Source: an uncultured bacterium
Lineage (GTDB): Bacteria > Patescibacteriota > Saccharimonadia > Saccharimonadales > Saccharimonadaceae
Assembly (NCBI GenBank): GCA_938045655.1
Contig: CALIMO010000003.1
Location: forward strand, 1-5,005
DNA length: 5,005 nucleotides
Direction of reading: 5' to 3'
The notes beneath the pieces are model-generated. The model was not told the DNA's origin. It made no database searches and was given only the letters and a program-made list of their open reading frames with translations. This document shows positions 1 to 3,999 of the stretch, one piece after another. The translations under genes and the position numbers were made by a program. Each line of letters opens with the position of its first letter. Position 1 is the first letter of the stretch.

Positions 1-54
1 TATATAAATATTGATAAAATAATTTAAAAATTTGTCAATGAAACTTAAATCTAT

Positions 55-63
55 TGTTATAAT
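55..63 (+). promoter_or_regulatory. Extended -10 promoter for the candidate ncRNA
   Basis: TG (55-56), one base, then a perfect TATAAT (58-63) form an extended -10. A -35-like TTGTCA lies at 32-37, but the 20-bp spacer is too long, so recognition would rest on the extended -10. The predicted start is near position 70, and no plus-strand coding frame follows before the terminator at 222-266. Confidence 0.4.
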
Positions 64-129
64 GCGCAATATATTTTAATAATTCTTTATCCCTCCTTTA
101 TATACTATAAGAATTATAAATATTGCACA
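63..129. repeat. Long imperfect inverted repeat with CCCTCC in its loop
   Basis: TGCGCAATAT (63-72) pairs with ATATTGCACA (120-129) with one mismatch, and ATAATTCTT (79-87) pairs exactly with AAGAATTAT (109-117). The apical loop (91-106) holds CCCTCC on the plus strand, or GGAGGG on the minus strand. The outer arm overlaps the -10 of the plus promoter, so an RNA starting near 70 would keep mainly the inner stem. The mismatch 65/127 is C-A in plus RNA but a G-U pair in minus RNA. Confidence 0.5.
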
Positions 130-266
130 CGGTAACCTCTTTGACCGGCGAGCCCTTTGTTGAATTTTGGTGGGTTTTCAGCTTCGAATTTTTCGAGCCT
201 TAGCGGGTGCGTCGAAGAGATAAAAAACCGCCTAAGCGATGCCCACCCGTGCTTAGGCGGTTTTTT
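70..266 (+). ncRNA. Candidate structured small RNA, family not recognised
   Basis: A stretch of roughly even base composition (about 125-266) sits in very AT-rich DNA, between an extended -10 and a strong intrinsic terminator, giving an RNA of about 197 nt. A consistent fold can be drawn by eye. There is a 5' hairpin (79-87 with 109-117). A 9-bp long-range stem (137-145 with 211-219) contains one U-G pair. Inside that stem lie two hairpins: 150-155 with 172-177, and 181-187 with 193-198 (one bulge). CGGGTG (204-209) is complementary to CACCCG (244-249) in the terminator loop, a possible pseudoknot. The wobble pairs 142-214, 150-177 and 152-175 would be A-C mismatches on the other strand, which favours the plus strand. 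It lacks the landmarks of tmRNA, SRP RNA or RNase P RNA. The minus strand also reads as an open frame (114-302), but that looks incidental. No alignment or covariation was available. Confidence 0.4.
222..266 (+). terminator. Strong intrinsic terminator, symmetric in both directions
   Basis: A perfect 16-bp stem (222-237 with 251-266), with a GC-rich core, encloses a 13-nt loop. It ends in six T on the plus strand, and its A6 flank gives six U on the minus strand. It closes the candidate plus-strand RNA and could also stop leftward transcription. Its 13-nt loop is complementary to two upstream segments (169-174 and 204-209). Confidence 0.8.
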
Positions 267-274
267 ATGTTGTA

Positions 275-302
275 ATATTAAAATATATATTACTTTTGTC
301 AA
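275..302 (-). promoter_or_regulatory. Possible minus-strand promoter facing the ncRNA island
   Basis: A perfect TTGACA (302 to 297) is followed after 16 bp by TAATAT (280 to 275), a four-of-six match to the -10. Transcription would begin near 268, directly at the terminator stem, so the product might be only about 45 nt. A 13-bp palindrome (313-325) lies just upstream. The poor -10 and odd position keep confidence low. Confidence 0.25.
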
Positions 303-385
303 TGTGCTTAAGGTTAATAATTAACTTATCTATTTTAACATAAGCGATTATATTTAGCAAGTTTTCGAAAAAAAGCAAACAAATT

Positions 386-424
386 AAAAATCGTGCGACC
401 TCGCAATAGTTTCGCACGATTTTT
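386..424 (-). terminator. Terminator of the 450-968 gene
   Basis: A perfect 13-bp stem (386-398 with 412-424), with core TCGTGCGA, encloses a 13-nt loop. It lies 25 nt beyond the stop codon at 450 and ends in five U on the minus strand. The flanks are symmetric, so it may also work rightward. Confidence 0.8.
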
Positions 425-449
425 AACTAATATAAATCTCTCAAATTTT

Positions 450-968
450 TTAGAATGAAGCCTCGACCGCAGCCCAAGTGGTGTCGGTGTTGTCTTCTGG
501 AATGATGATTGTGACCTGGTCGCCAGCTTGAAGGCGGAAATAAGTCACGCTTGCAAGCAAAATTTTATATTCATTGCCGCCCGCTTCAACGAAGAACGAA
601 CCGTCATGATTGATAAGCGTTCCAATAATTTGTTTTCGCGGAACCGGACCAATTTGCTTATAAATAAACCCACCATCTTCATTGATTGTAAGCTTCAAAA
701 TATCGCCCTCCACAAGCTTTGATTTCGAAGCGTAATTCGCTGGAACTGGGTAATTTTTGCCATCTGGACCAATCATAGTTTGACCATCGAAAACACCTTC
801 AATAACTTTGCCATGAGGGCTTTCGATGATGGAATTGCTTGGAGCTGTTACGGTGTTATCTTCACCGCTAATGCTTATTAGCAATTCTTTGGCTGCCGCA
901 AGATTCGTTTCCGCTTCTTGAATCAAACTTTTCAGCCGTTTTACTTGTTTTTCTGGTAATTCAGACAT
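450..968 (-). CDS. Coiled-coil protein with duplicated beta-rich module, CPR-like hypothetical
   Basis: A 172-residue soluble protein with no signal peptide or membrane segment. Residues 1-33 form an amphipathic, probably coiled-coil helix rich in Lys, Glu, Leu and Ala. A flexible Ser/Thr/Pro linker follows to about residue 52. Two related beta-rich modules (about 54-106 and 113-169) share a pattern: IxG near the start, a Gly-rich turn, then a stretch ending in (V/Q)(E/A)GD followed by alternating hydrophobic residues (GDILKLTI in the first, GDQVTIII in the second). This suggests an internal duplication and small-barrel folds. I recall similar proteins in Patescibacteria, especially Saccharibacteria, but no function. 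The topology superficially recalls Gre factors (coiled coil plus beta domain), but I see no Gre motif. The start is the ATG at 968, with GAGGA placed unusually close to it. The gene has its own promoter and terminator, so it is monocistronic. Confidence 0.85.
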   Translation of the reverse strand: MSELPEKQVKRLKSLIQEAETNLAAAKELLISISGEDNTVTAPSNSIIESPHGKVIEGVFDGQTMIGPDGKNYPVPANYASKSKLVEGDILKLTINEDGGFIYKQIGPVPRKQIIGTLINHDGSFFVEAGGNEYKILLASVTYFRLQAGDQVTIIIPEDNTDTTWAAVEASF

Positions 969-1015
969 ATTCCTCGCATTTTCCTTGTCTGTTTTCTTTT
1001 GATATTATCTTTTAA

Positions 1016-1044
1016 ATTCTATCACGAATTAACCTAAAAGTCAA
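1016..1044 (-). promoter_or_regulatory. Promoter of the 450-968 gene
   Basis: TTGACT (1044 to 1039), a 17-bp spacer and TAGAAT (1021 to 1016) give a near-consensus promoter. The start would be near 1009, leaving a 5' UTR of about 40 nt. The first transcribed bases include the 9-bp palindrome GATAnTATC (1001-1009). AT-rich tandem repeats lie just upstream of the -35. Confidence 0.7.
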
Positions 1045-1054
1045 TATTTTTATA

Positions 1055-1075
1055 TAATTTTAAGCTAATTTTAAG
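1055..1075. repeat. Two 11-bp tandem repeats upstream of a -35
   Basis: TAATTTTAAG occurs at 1055-1064 and again at 1066-1075, an 11-bp period close to one helical turn. The pair begins about 11 bp upstream of the TTGACT -35 box (1044-1039) of the minus-strand gene. It could act as an UP element or a binding site for a dimeric regulator, or it may be chance in AT-rich DNA. The rest of the 1076-1177 gap shows nothing recognisable. Confidence 0.4.
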
Positions 1076-1177
1076 TTTTCCACAATTTTTAATCTGTTAA
1101 ATGTAGGATGTTGTAATTTTTACAGAAATGCTTACGCTTAAAAATAAAATCTTAGTATTGAATTTTATTTAAAATTA

Positions 1178-1198
1178 AAAACCCTATTTTAGGGTTTT
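1178..1198 (-). terminator. Terminator of the 1772-1202 operon
   Basis: A 9-bp stem (1178-1186 with 1190-1198; CCCTA/TAGGG core) has a 3-nt loop and is followed on the minus strand by a T-rich tract. It begins only a few bases after the stop codon of the downstream operon gene. Confidence 0.75.
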
Positions 1199-1201
1199 AT
1201 T

Positions 1202-1447
1202 TTAAGAAGATATCTGTTTCCAATTATATTTGTAAATTGTCAACGAATTTCCTATTATATCAACTTCGTAGACTTCTCCTGTAATTTTTAAACGAAAGTG
1301 CGTTTGATGTTCATCTACTCGGCAGTATTTCTTAATGTATAGCCACAGATACTTTGTTTTTTTCCTGGCAAAAGTCCCTGAAGGGTTTTCTTTTGTTAGG
1401 GTTCTCAACTCTTGCAATGCCTTACATCTGATTTCATAGGCTTTCAT
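1202..1447 (-). CDS. Small basic hypothetical protein, second gene of operon
   Basis: An 81-residue protein of unrecognised family, rich in Lys, Arg and Tyr, so basic overall. The N-terminal half (1-40) is helical, with a basic stretch ARKKTKY near 27-33. The C-terminal part (about 50-75) looks like three beta strands (FRLKITG, YEVDIIG, LTIYKYN). No signal peptide or membrane segment is visible. Its ATG lies inside the upstream gene, with a 14-nt overlap. Its ribosome site AGAGGAG is made from the last codons of that gene. This arrangement usually means translational coupling and co-production, so the two products may work together. A terminator follows the stop almost at once. The basic charge could fit nucleic-acid binding, but nothing specific supports that. 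Confidence 0.7.
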   Translation of the reverse strand: MKAYEIRCKALQELRTLTKENPSGTFARKKTKYLWLYIKKYCRVDEHQTHFRLKITGEVYEVDIIGNSLTIYKYNWKQISS

Positions 1448-1772
1448 CTTGTTGCTCCTCTAATCTAAAAACTTTAATTATGCCGTTCTCTAAAAATTCA
1501 ATACTGAATTTTCGCTTTTTCGAATACTGAAAGCTATCGAAAATCTCAAATCCAGTAACATTTTCATTTTGTTTGAATAAGCTACGAATTCTCTCTAATT
1601 CCTTATAAACTTCTTTTCGAATTGGATTTTTTTCGTCCTCAACTAAAACCGTTCCTGTGCGATTCGACCCATCAATTGCGAATTTTAAGTCTTGCATAAG
1701 TTTGTCGCTGTCGCCTTCATAAAGAAATTCATTACCAGCAGAAGCGCGAATAGAAAAGTTATAATAAGCCAT
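1434..1772 (-). CDS. Small alpha/beta hypothetical protein, first gene of operon
   Basis: A 112-residue soluble protein of unrecognised family. The predicted order is a beta strand (3-9), an EGDSDKLM helix (about 19-34), a beta strand (TVLVED, 41-46), a long charged helix (50-68) and two beta strands (FEIFDSF, and FSIEFLENGIIKVFRL), ending in an acidic, Gln-rich tail. The order and spacing resemble the 117-residue protein encoded at 1891-2244. EG(D/E)S followed by an amphipathic helix occurs in both, and both end in paired strands, so the two may be diverged paralogues. The ATG at 1772 has AAGAGGA about 7 nt upstream. The gene has its own promoter (1848-1820) and is coupled to the 81-residue gene that overlaps its end. 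Confidence 0.75.
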   Translation of the reverse strand: MAYYNFSIRASAGNEFLYEGDSDKLMQDLKFAIDGSNRTGTVLVEDEKNPIRKEVYKELERIRSLFKQNENVTGFEIFDSFQYSKKRKFSIEFLENGIIKVFRLEEQQDESL

Positions 1773-1800
1773 AATTAATTCCTCTTTTCTAATATACTAC

Positions 1801-1818
1801 TCAAACGAGCGCTTTTGA
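1801..1818. promoter_or_regulatory. Operator-like palindrome at the operon start site
   Basis: An imperfect 18-bp palindrome (TCAAACGAGCGCTTTTGA, 14 of 18 symmetric positions) starts 2 bp downstream of the -10 and covers the predicted transcription start of the 1772-1202 operon. That is a typical place for a repressor site. No regulator gene is identifiable nearby. Confidence 0.3.
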
Positions 1819-1819
1819 T

Positions 1820-1848
1820 ATTATACAACTTTTTTAAAGAAAAATCAA
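1820..1848 (-). promoter_or_regulatory. Promoter of the 1772-1202 operon
   Basis: TTGATT (1848 to 1843), a 17-bp spacer and a perfect TATAAT (1825 to 1820). The start would be near 1813, giving a 5' UTR of about 40 nt. The -35 lies just beyond the terminator of the upstream gene, so the operon is an independent unit. The same bases read on the plus strand give TGATATTAT, itself an extended -10. Confidence 0.8.
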
Positions 1849-1852
1849 GACT

Positions 1853-1878
1853 AAAAAAATCCCCGCAAAATTGCGAGG
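1853..1878 (-). terminator. Terminator of the 1891-2244 gene
   Basis: On the minus strand CCTCGCA (1878-1872) pairs with TGCGGGG (1867-1861) around a 4-nt loop, with one U-G pair, followed by A and seven T (1859-1853). It lies about 13 nt after the stop codon. Confidence 0.85.
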
Positions 1879-1890
1879 TTCCACATTAAT

Positions 1891-2244
1891 TTAATTCGAA
1901 CGAATTCTTTTGATTTCAATACTGTCACCTCTTCGACAGTAAATTTGGAAACCATTGTTTTCGCCTGAATTTTGAAATATTTTGTAGTAATAAGCTGAAT
2001 CGTTAATGTTCTGTTCTTCGAAAATATCGAAGACTTCTTCCATTAGCACTAGTCTATCACTAAAAATATTGACTCCAGCCGTTATTCTAAGGGAATCCTT
2101 TCCCTCAAGGAGCGTTTCGAGATTTTTCACGATTCGCTCTGCAGATTCACCTTCGATTTTAACGGGTTTGATTTTGTTGAGCTCAACCGAAAGCTGTCTT
2201 TCGCTTACGGCTTCGTCAACAAGTTTGATGAAAAAACTGCTCAT
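1891..2244 (-). CDS. Small alpha/beta hypothetical protein
   Basis: A 117-residue soluble protein of unrecognised family. It has an N-terminal strand (SFFIKLV), a helix around 11-22, a short strand leading to EGES (31-34), an amphipathic helix (35-47), a strand (SLRITAGV), a helix (61-77) and paired C-terminal strands (YYYKIF, GFQIYC, IEIKRI). The pattern parallels the 112-residue protein at 1434-1772, suggesting divergent duplication. Sequence identity is low, so this is tentative. The ATG at 2244 has a very strong GGGGGAGG ribosome site (2258-2251) about 6 nt upstream. It is transcribed alone from an extended -10 promoter and ends at a good terminator. A hairpin in its leader abuts the ribosome site. 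Confidence 0.8.
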   Translation of the reverse strand: MSSFFIKLVDEAVSERQLSVELNKIKPVKIEGESAERIVKNLETLLEGKDSLRITAGVNIFSDRLVLMEEVFDIFEEQNINDSAYYYKIFQNSGENNGFQIYCRRGDSIEIKRIRSN

Positions 2245-2258
2245 AATGATCCTCCCCC

Positions 2259-2294
2259 ATAAGCTTATAGATTTCGGCGAACCAAGAAGCTTAT
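2259..2294 (-). promoter_or_regulatory. 5' UTR hairpin next to the ribosome site of the 1891-2244 gene
   Basis: ATAAGCTT (2259-2266) is complementary to AAGCTTAT (2287-2294), giving an 8-bp stem with a 20-nt loop in the leader. The stem ends directly against the GGGGGAGG ribosome site (2258-2251). It may modulate access to that site. Because AAGCTT is itself palindromic, the repeat could also serve as a DNA site. Confidence 0.4.
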
Positions 2295-2303
2295 TGTTTA
2301 AAT

Positions 2304-2312
2304 TTTATAACA
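2304..2312 (-). promoter_or_regulatory. Extended -10 promoter of the 1891-2244 gene
   Basis: Read on the minus strand, TGT then TATAAA (2312 to 2304) forms an extended -10. A TTGCAT lies upstream with a 15-bp spacer, shorter than usual. Transcription would start near 2297, giving a 5' UTR of about 53 nt that contains the hairpin. Confidence 0.55.
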
Positions 2313-2371
2313 AGATTTCTTAAAATGCAAGCTTGAGCGAAATAGTTTTTTAGGCTTGAATTATTTTTTTT

Positions 2372-2380
2372 TGATATTAT
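2372..2380 (+). promoter_or_regulatory. Extended -10 promoter of the J-domain gene
   Basis: TGA then TATTAT (2372-2380) follows a T-tract and matches the extended -10 form seen at the tRNA promoter. No good -35 lies at the right distance (TTGAAT at 2356-2361 leaves only 13 bp). The start would be near 2387, a 5' UTR of about 23 nt. It is divergent from the promoter at 2304-2312. Confidence 0.5.
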
Positions 2381-2409
2381 GGTTGTGATATTTTTAGGGA
2401 AATTATTTT

Positions 2410-3354
2410 ATGGTTTATATAGTTAGAATGAAAATAACAGATAATGGCTCGGAGTGTGCTAACGCATATAATAGTCTAGAAGAAGCACAAAGGGCCATTC
2501 ATAAAATAAAAGAAGGCCTTCATGGTTCAGAAATTAATAGTAGATGGTTGCATAATTATATTATAACTGTAAATAACGTTGAAATTTGCACTATAGATAT
2601 TTTGAGTCGTGATAAAAAAGATGTTGAATTTCATTTAATTAAATATATTAATAATGAATGGCAAGAAACTCGAAGATTCTCAAGTCGAGAAAATGCTGTA
2701 AATTTCGTCCATCATGTACTAGATATTAATGATTATCAGGCATATGCTGGCGAAGATGCAAATGGAATTTGGGCTTTTCAATATAAATCAGGCGCTAAAG
2801 TTAAATATGGTGTATTTTTAGCCATTTATAAAAATACTAAAAAAACCGTTAAAACAAATGAATATTATGAGATTTTGGGCGTAGATCCCAGTGCTACAGA
2901 TGAAGAAATTAAGAAAGCATACCGCCAAAAATCAAAAATTCATCATCCTGATATGGGTGGAAATATGCATGATTTTTTAAAAATTAAAGAAGCATATGAA
3001 AATCTTATGAATGGCCTTGGCGGAGTTAATAAAGAAACTTTTCATCGAGAGTTGTCTGAGTTTTACATCTGTTTTGAATTTGAACAAGTAACCAATTACT
3101 CTCAAAGACAACAAGAAGTTAATTACTCTCAAAGACAGAATGATTATAGGATCATAGACGGTATTATTAAATTTATTTTTATGATACCAGCCATATTCTG
3201 TGTAATTCTACTTTTAAGGTTATTTACGGGTAATAATCCTTTCGAAAAAATGGAAGTTACTTTTTTCGCATCTATATTTTTTGCAGCAATAGAAGCTATT
3301 CATGAAGTTACCGGTGTAGATGTAAGTAATACCATGAAAGGTAAACCTTTTTAA
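2410..3354 (+). CDS. Membrane-anchored J-domain (DnaJ-like) protein with novel N-terminal region
   Basis: A 314-residue protein. Residues 1-145 are unrecognised. Two similar strand-helix units there (about 2-34 and 72-105; each ends in an SLEEAQ- or SSRENA-type helix) suggest a duplicated module. Residues 150-201 are a J domain: YYEILGVDPSATDEEIKKAYR, the catalytic HPD tripeptide at 179-181, then a FLKIKEAYENL helix. J domains dock on an Hsp70 (DnaK) and stimulate its ATPase. There is no Gly/Phe region, zinc centre or DnaJ C-terminal domain, so this is a specialised J protein and not DnaJ itself. Residues 228-243 hold a duplicated NYSQRQ. Two hydrophobic segments follow (about 251-273 and 282-298), probably a membrane anchor with the J domain in the cytoplasm. 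The ATG at 2410 has a modest AGGGA 9 nt upstream; a second ATG at 2428 is a less likely start. Confidence 0.9.
   Translation: MVYIVRMKITDNGSECANAYNSLEEAQRAIHKIKEGLHGSEINSRWLHNYIITVNNVEICTIDILSRDKKDVEFHLIKYINNEWQETRRFSSRENAVNFVHHVLDINDYQAYAGEDANGIWAFQYKSGAKVKYGVFLAIYKNTKKTVKTNEYYEILGVDPSATDEEIKKAYRQKSKIHHPDMGGNMHDFLKIKEAYENLMNGLGGVNKETFHRELSEFYICFEFEQVTNYSQRQQEVNYSQRQNDYRIIDGIIKFIFMIPAIFCVILLLRLFTGNNPFEKMEVTFFASIFFAAIEAIHEVTGVDVSNTMKGKPF
3084..3137 (+). repeat. 27-bp in-frame tandem duplication within the J-domain gene
   Basis: Two adjacent 27-bp units (3084-3110 and 3111-3137) match at 23 positions, including 17 consecutive identical bases. Each encodes nine residues containing NYSQRQ, in the linker between the J domain and the membrane segments. 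The near identity implies a recent duplication by slippage. Confidence 0.9.
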
Positions 3355-3375
3355 AAAAGCCGTTTTTGCGACTTT
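3353..3375 (-). terminator. Weak terminator of the 3386-3745 gene
   Basis: On the minus strand AAAGTCG (3375-3369) pairs with CGGCTTT (3362-3356), with one U-G pair and a 6-nt loop, running into six T (3358-3353). The same bases on the plus strand contain a C-A mismatch, so it works better leftward. Its T-tract overlaps the stop codon of the convergent J-domain gene. Confidence 0.55.
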
Positions 3376-3385
3376 AGGTGAAGAA

Positions 3386-3745
3386 CTAGTTCCGTAAAAA
3401 TGGTGGTATCTCAAGTTCTTCTTGAGAATCACTCGGTATTTTTACATTTTCTTCAATTCTATGTGGAATTTCTTCGCCGCAAAGCATTTTTACGACTCTG
3501 AAATTCTCATCAGCCAATACGACAATTTTTTTAATTTCTCGCCGCGTTATGGGTCTATTTGGTGCGATACCTCCAAGATAAACAATTTCCGCTGATCCGT
3601 GAATCTCAACAATCTCTTTATCTAGATTGTAGACTGCCTTTGGTGAAATATAAATCGCTTTATTTCCATCAGCTTCGATCCTCACTGGTGTTCCAGTTGT
3701 TATTGCTCGAAGTAGTTCTTCCTGTAAGAAAAATTGTTGATTCAT
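3386..3745 (-). CDS. Small hypothetical protein with Pro-rich C-terminal tail
   Basis: A 119-residue soluble protein of unrecognised family. It begins with a helix (1-17), followed by several beta strands (PVRIEADG, AIYISPKAVYNL, IVEIHG, EIVYLGG), a PITRREIKK segment, strands around IVVLADENFRVVKML, and an acidic Pro-containing tail ending PPFLRN. No membrane segment is visible. The start is the ATG at 3745, because AGGAGG lies 8 nt upstream. An in-frame TTG seven codons further up would place that ribosome site inside the coding region, so it is rejected. Transcription comes from a perfect consensus promoter, so expression may be high. The gene converges on the J-domain gene and is divergent from the tRNA gene. 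Function unknown. Confidence 0.8.
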   Translation of the reverse strand: MNQQFFLQEELLRAITTGTPVRIEADGNKAIYISPKAVYNLDKEIVEIHGSAEIVYLGGIAPNRPITRREIKKIVVLADENFRVVKMLCGEEIPHRIEENVKIPSDSQEELEIPPFLRN

Positions 3746-3795
3746 TTTTTGAATCCTCCTAAACAAAAGTTCTAGGCAAAAGCTTAGACAACTAA

Positions 3796-3824
3796 ATTAT
3801 AGCAGAAAATATGAGTTTTGTCAA
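3796..3824 (-). promoter_or_regulatory. Perfect consensus promoter of the 3386-3745 gene
   Basis: TTGACA (3824 to 3819), exactly 17 bp, and TATAAT (3801 to 3796). The start would be near 3789, giving a 5' UTR of about 44 nt. It is back to back with the tRNA promoter; the two -35 boxes are 21 bp apart and flank the palindrome TTTTCGAAAA. Confidence 0.9.
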
Positions 3825-3845
3825 TAAAAGGTTTTCGAAAAGCTC

Positions 3846-3874
3846 TTGAAAAGCATTATTTTTTTTGATATAAT
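3846..3874 (+). promoter_or_regulatory. Promoter of the tRNA-Gln gene
   Basis: TTGAAA (3846-3851), 17 bp, and a perfect TATAAT (3869-3874) preceded by TGA, so it has both a -35 and an extended -10. The start would fall near 3881, only a few bases before the mature tRNA 5' end at 3885, leaving a very short leader. Confidence 0.9.
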
Positions 3875-3884
3875 TGAAAAGTAT

Positions 3885-3959
3885 TGGGATGTCGCCAAGT
3901 GGTAAGGCAGCGGGTTCTGGTCCCGCCACTCGGGGGTTCGAATCCCTCCATCCCAGCCA
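3885..3959 (+). tRNA. tRNA-Gln (anticodon CTG)
   Basis: A full cloverleaf is visible. The acceptor stem is 3885-3891 with 3949-3955, and its first pair is the weak U1-A72 typical of tRNA-Gln. The D arm is GCC/GGC with loop AAGTGGTAA. The anticodon stem is 3910-3914 with 3922-3926; the loop TTCTGGT carries anticodon CTG at 3917-3919, reading CAG. The T arm is 3932-3936 with 3944-3948 and loop TTCGAAT. The discriminator base is G3956, and CCA is encoded at 3957-3959. The sequence closely follows the bacterial tRNA-Gln pattern. It is a single-tRNA transcript with its own promoter and terminator. Confidence 0.97.
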
Positions 3960-3999
3960 AGATGAAATGTTTATTGTAAACACTTTGTCTTGGCTTTTT
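3956..3999 (+). terminator. Terminator fused to the tRNA 3' end
   Basis: A long hairpin starts at the discriminator base and CCA of the tRNA: 3956-3962 pairs with 3988-3994, and pairing continues inward to 3973/3977 with two G-U pairs and one mismatch (3967/3983), around a 3-nt loop. Five T follow (3995-3999). In the primary transcript the mature CCA end is therefore base-paired in the terminator until processing. Confidence 0.85.

Noticed and set aside
1..75. Possible start of a leftward gene (TTG near 75, open to the window edge) and a TTGACA at 38-33
   Set aside because: The nearest ribosome-like site is too far from the TTG, and no good -10 follows the TTGACA; too little sequence to support a gene.
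114..302. Minus-strand 62-codon frame over the RNA island
   Set aside because: Starts with TTG inside a promoter -35, has no ribosome site, and crosses the whole perfect terminator stem; better explained as non-coding RNA DNA.
528..722. Plus-strand 64-codon frame
   Set aside because: Lies antisense inside the well-supported 450-968 gene, with no ribosome site or promoter.
398..1879. ACCTCGCAAT shared between the 386-424 terminator loop (398-407, plus) and the 1853-1878 terminator (1879-1870, minus)
   Set aside because: Ten bases in different structural positions; not enough to claim a repeat family.
2006..2323. Plus-strand 105-codon frame rich in Ser and Leu
   Set aside because: Antisense shadow of the 1891-2244 gene that runs on through that gene's promoter; low-complexity Ser/Leu composition typical of a shadow frame.
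3220..3432. Minus-strand 70-codon frame
   Set aside because: Overlaps both the J-domain gene and the end of the 3386-3745 gene and crosses the terminator between them.
3559..3762. Plus-strand 67-codon frame
   Set aside because: Antisense to the 3386-3745 gene, no start signals.
3792..3983. Minus-strand frame containing WRDSNPRVAGPEPAALPLG
   Set aside because: Classic spurious translation of the antisense strand of a tRNA gene.
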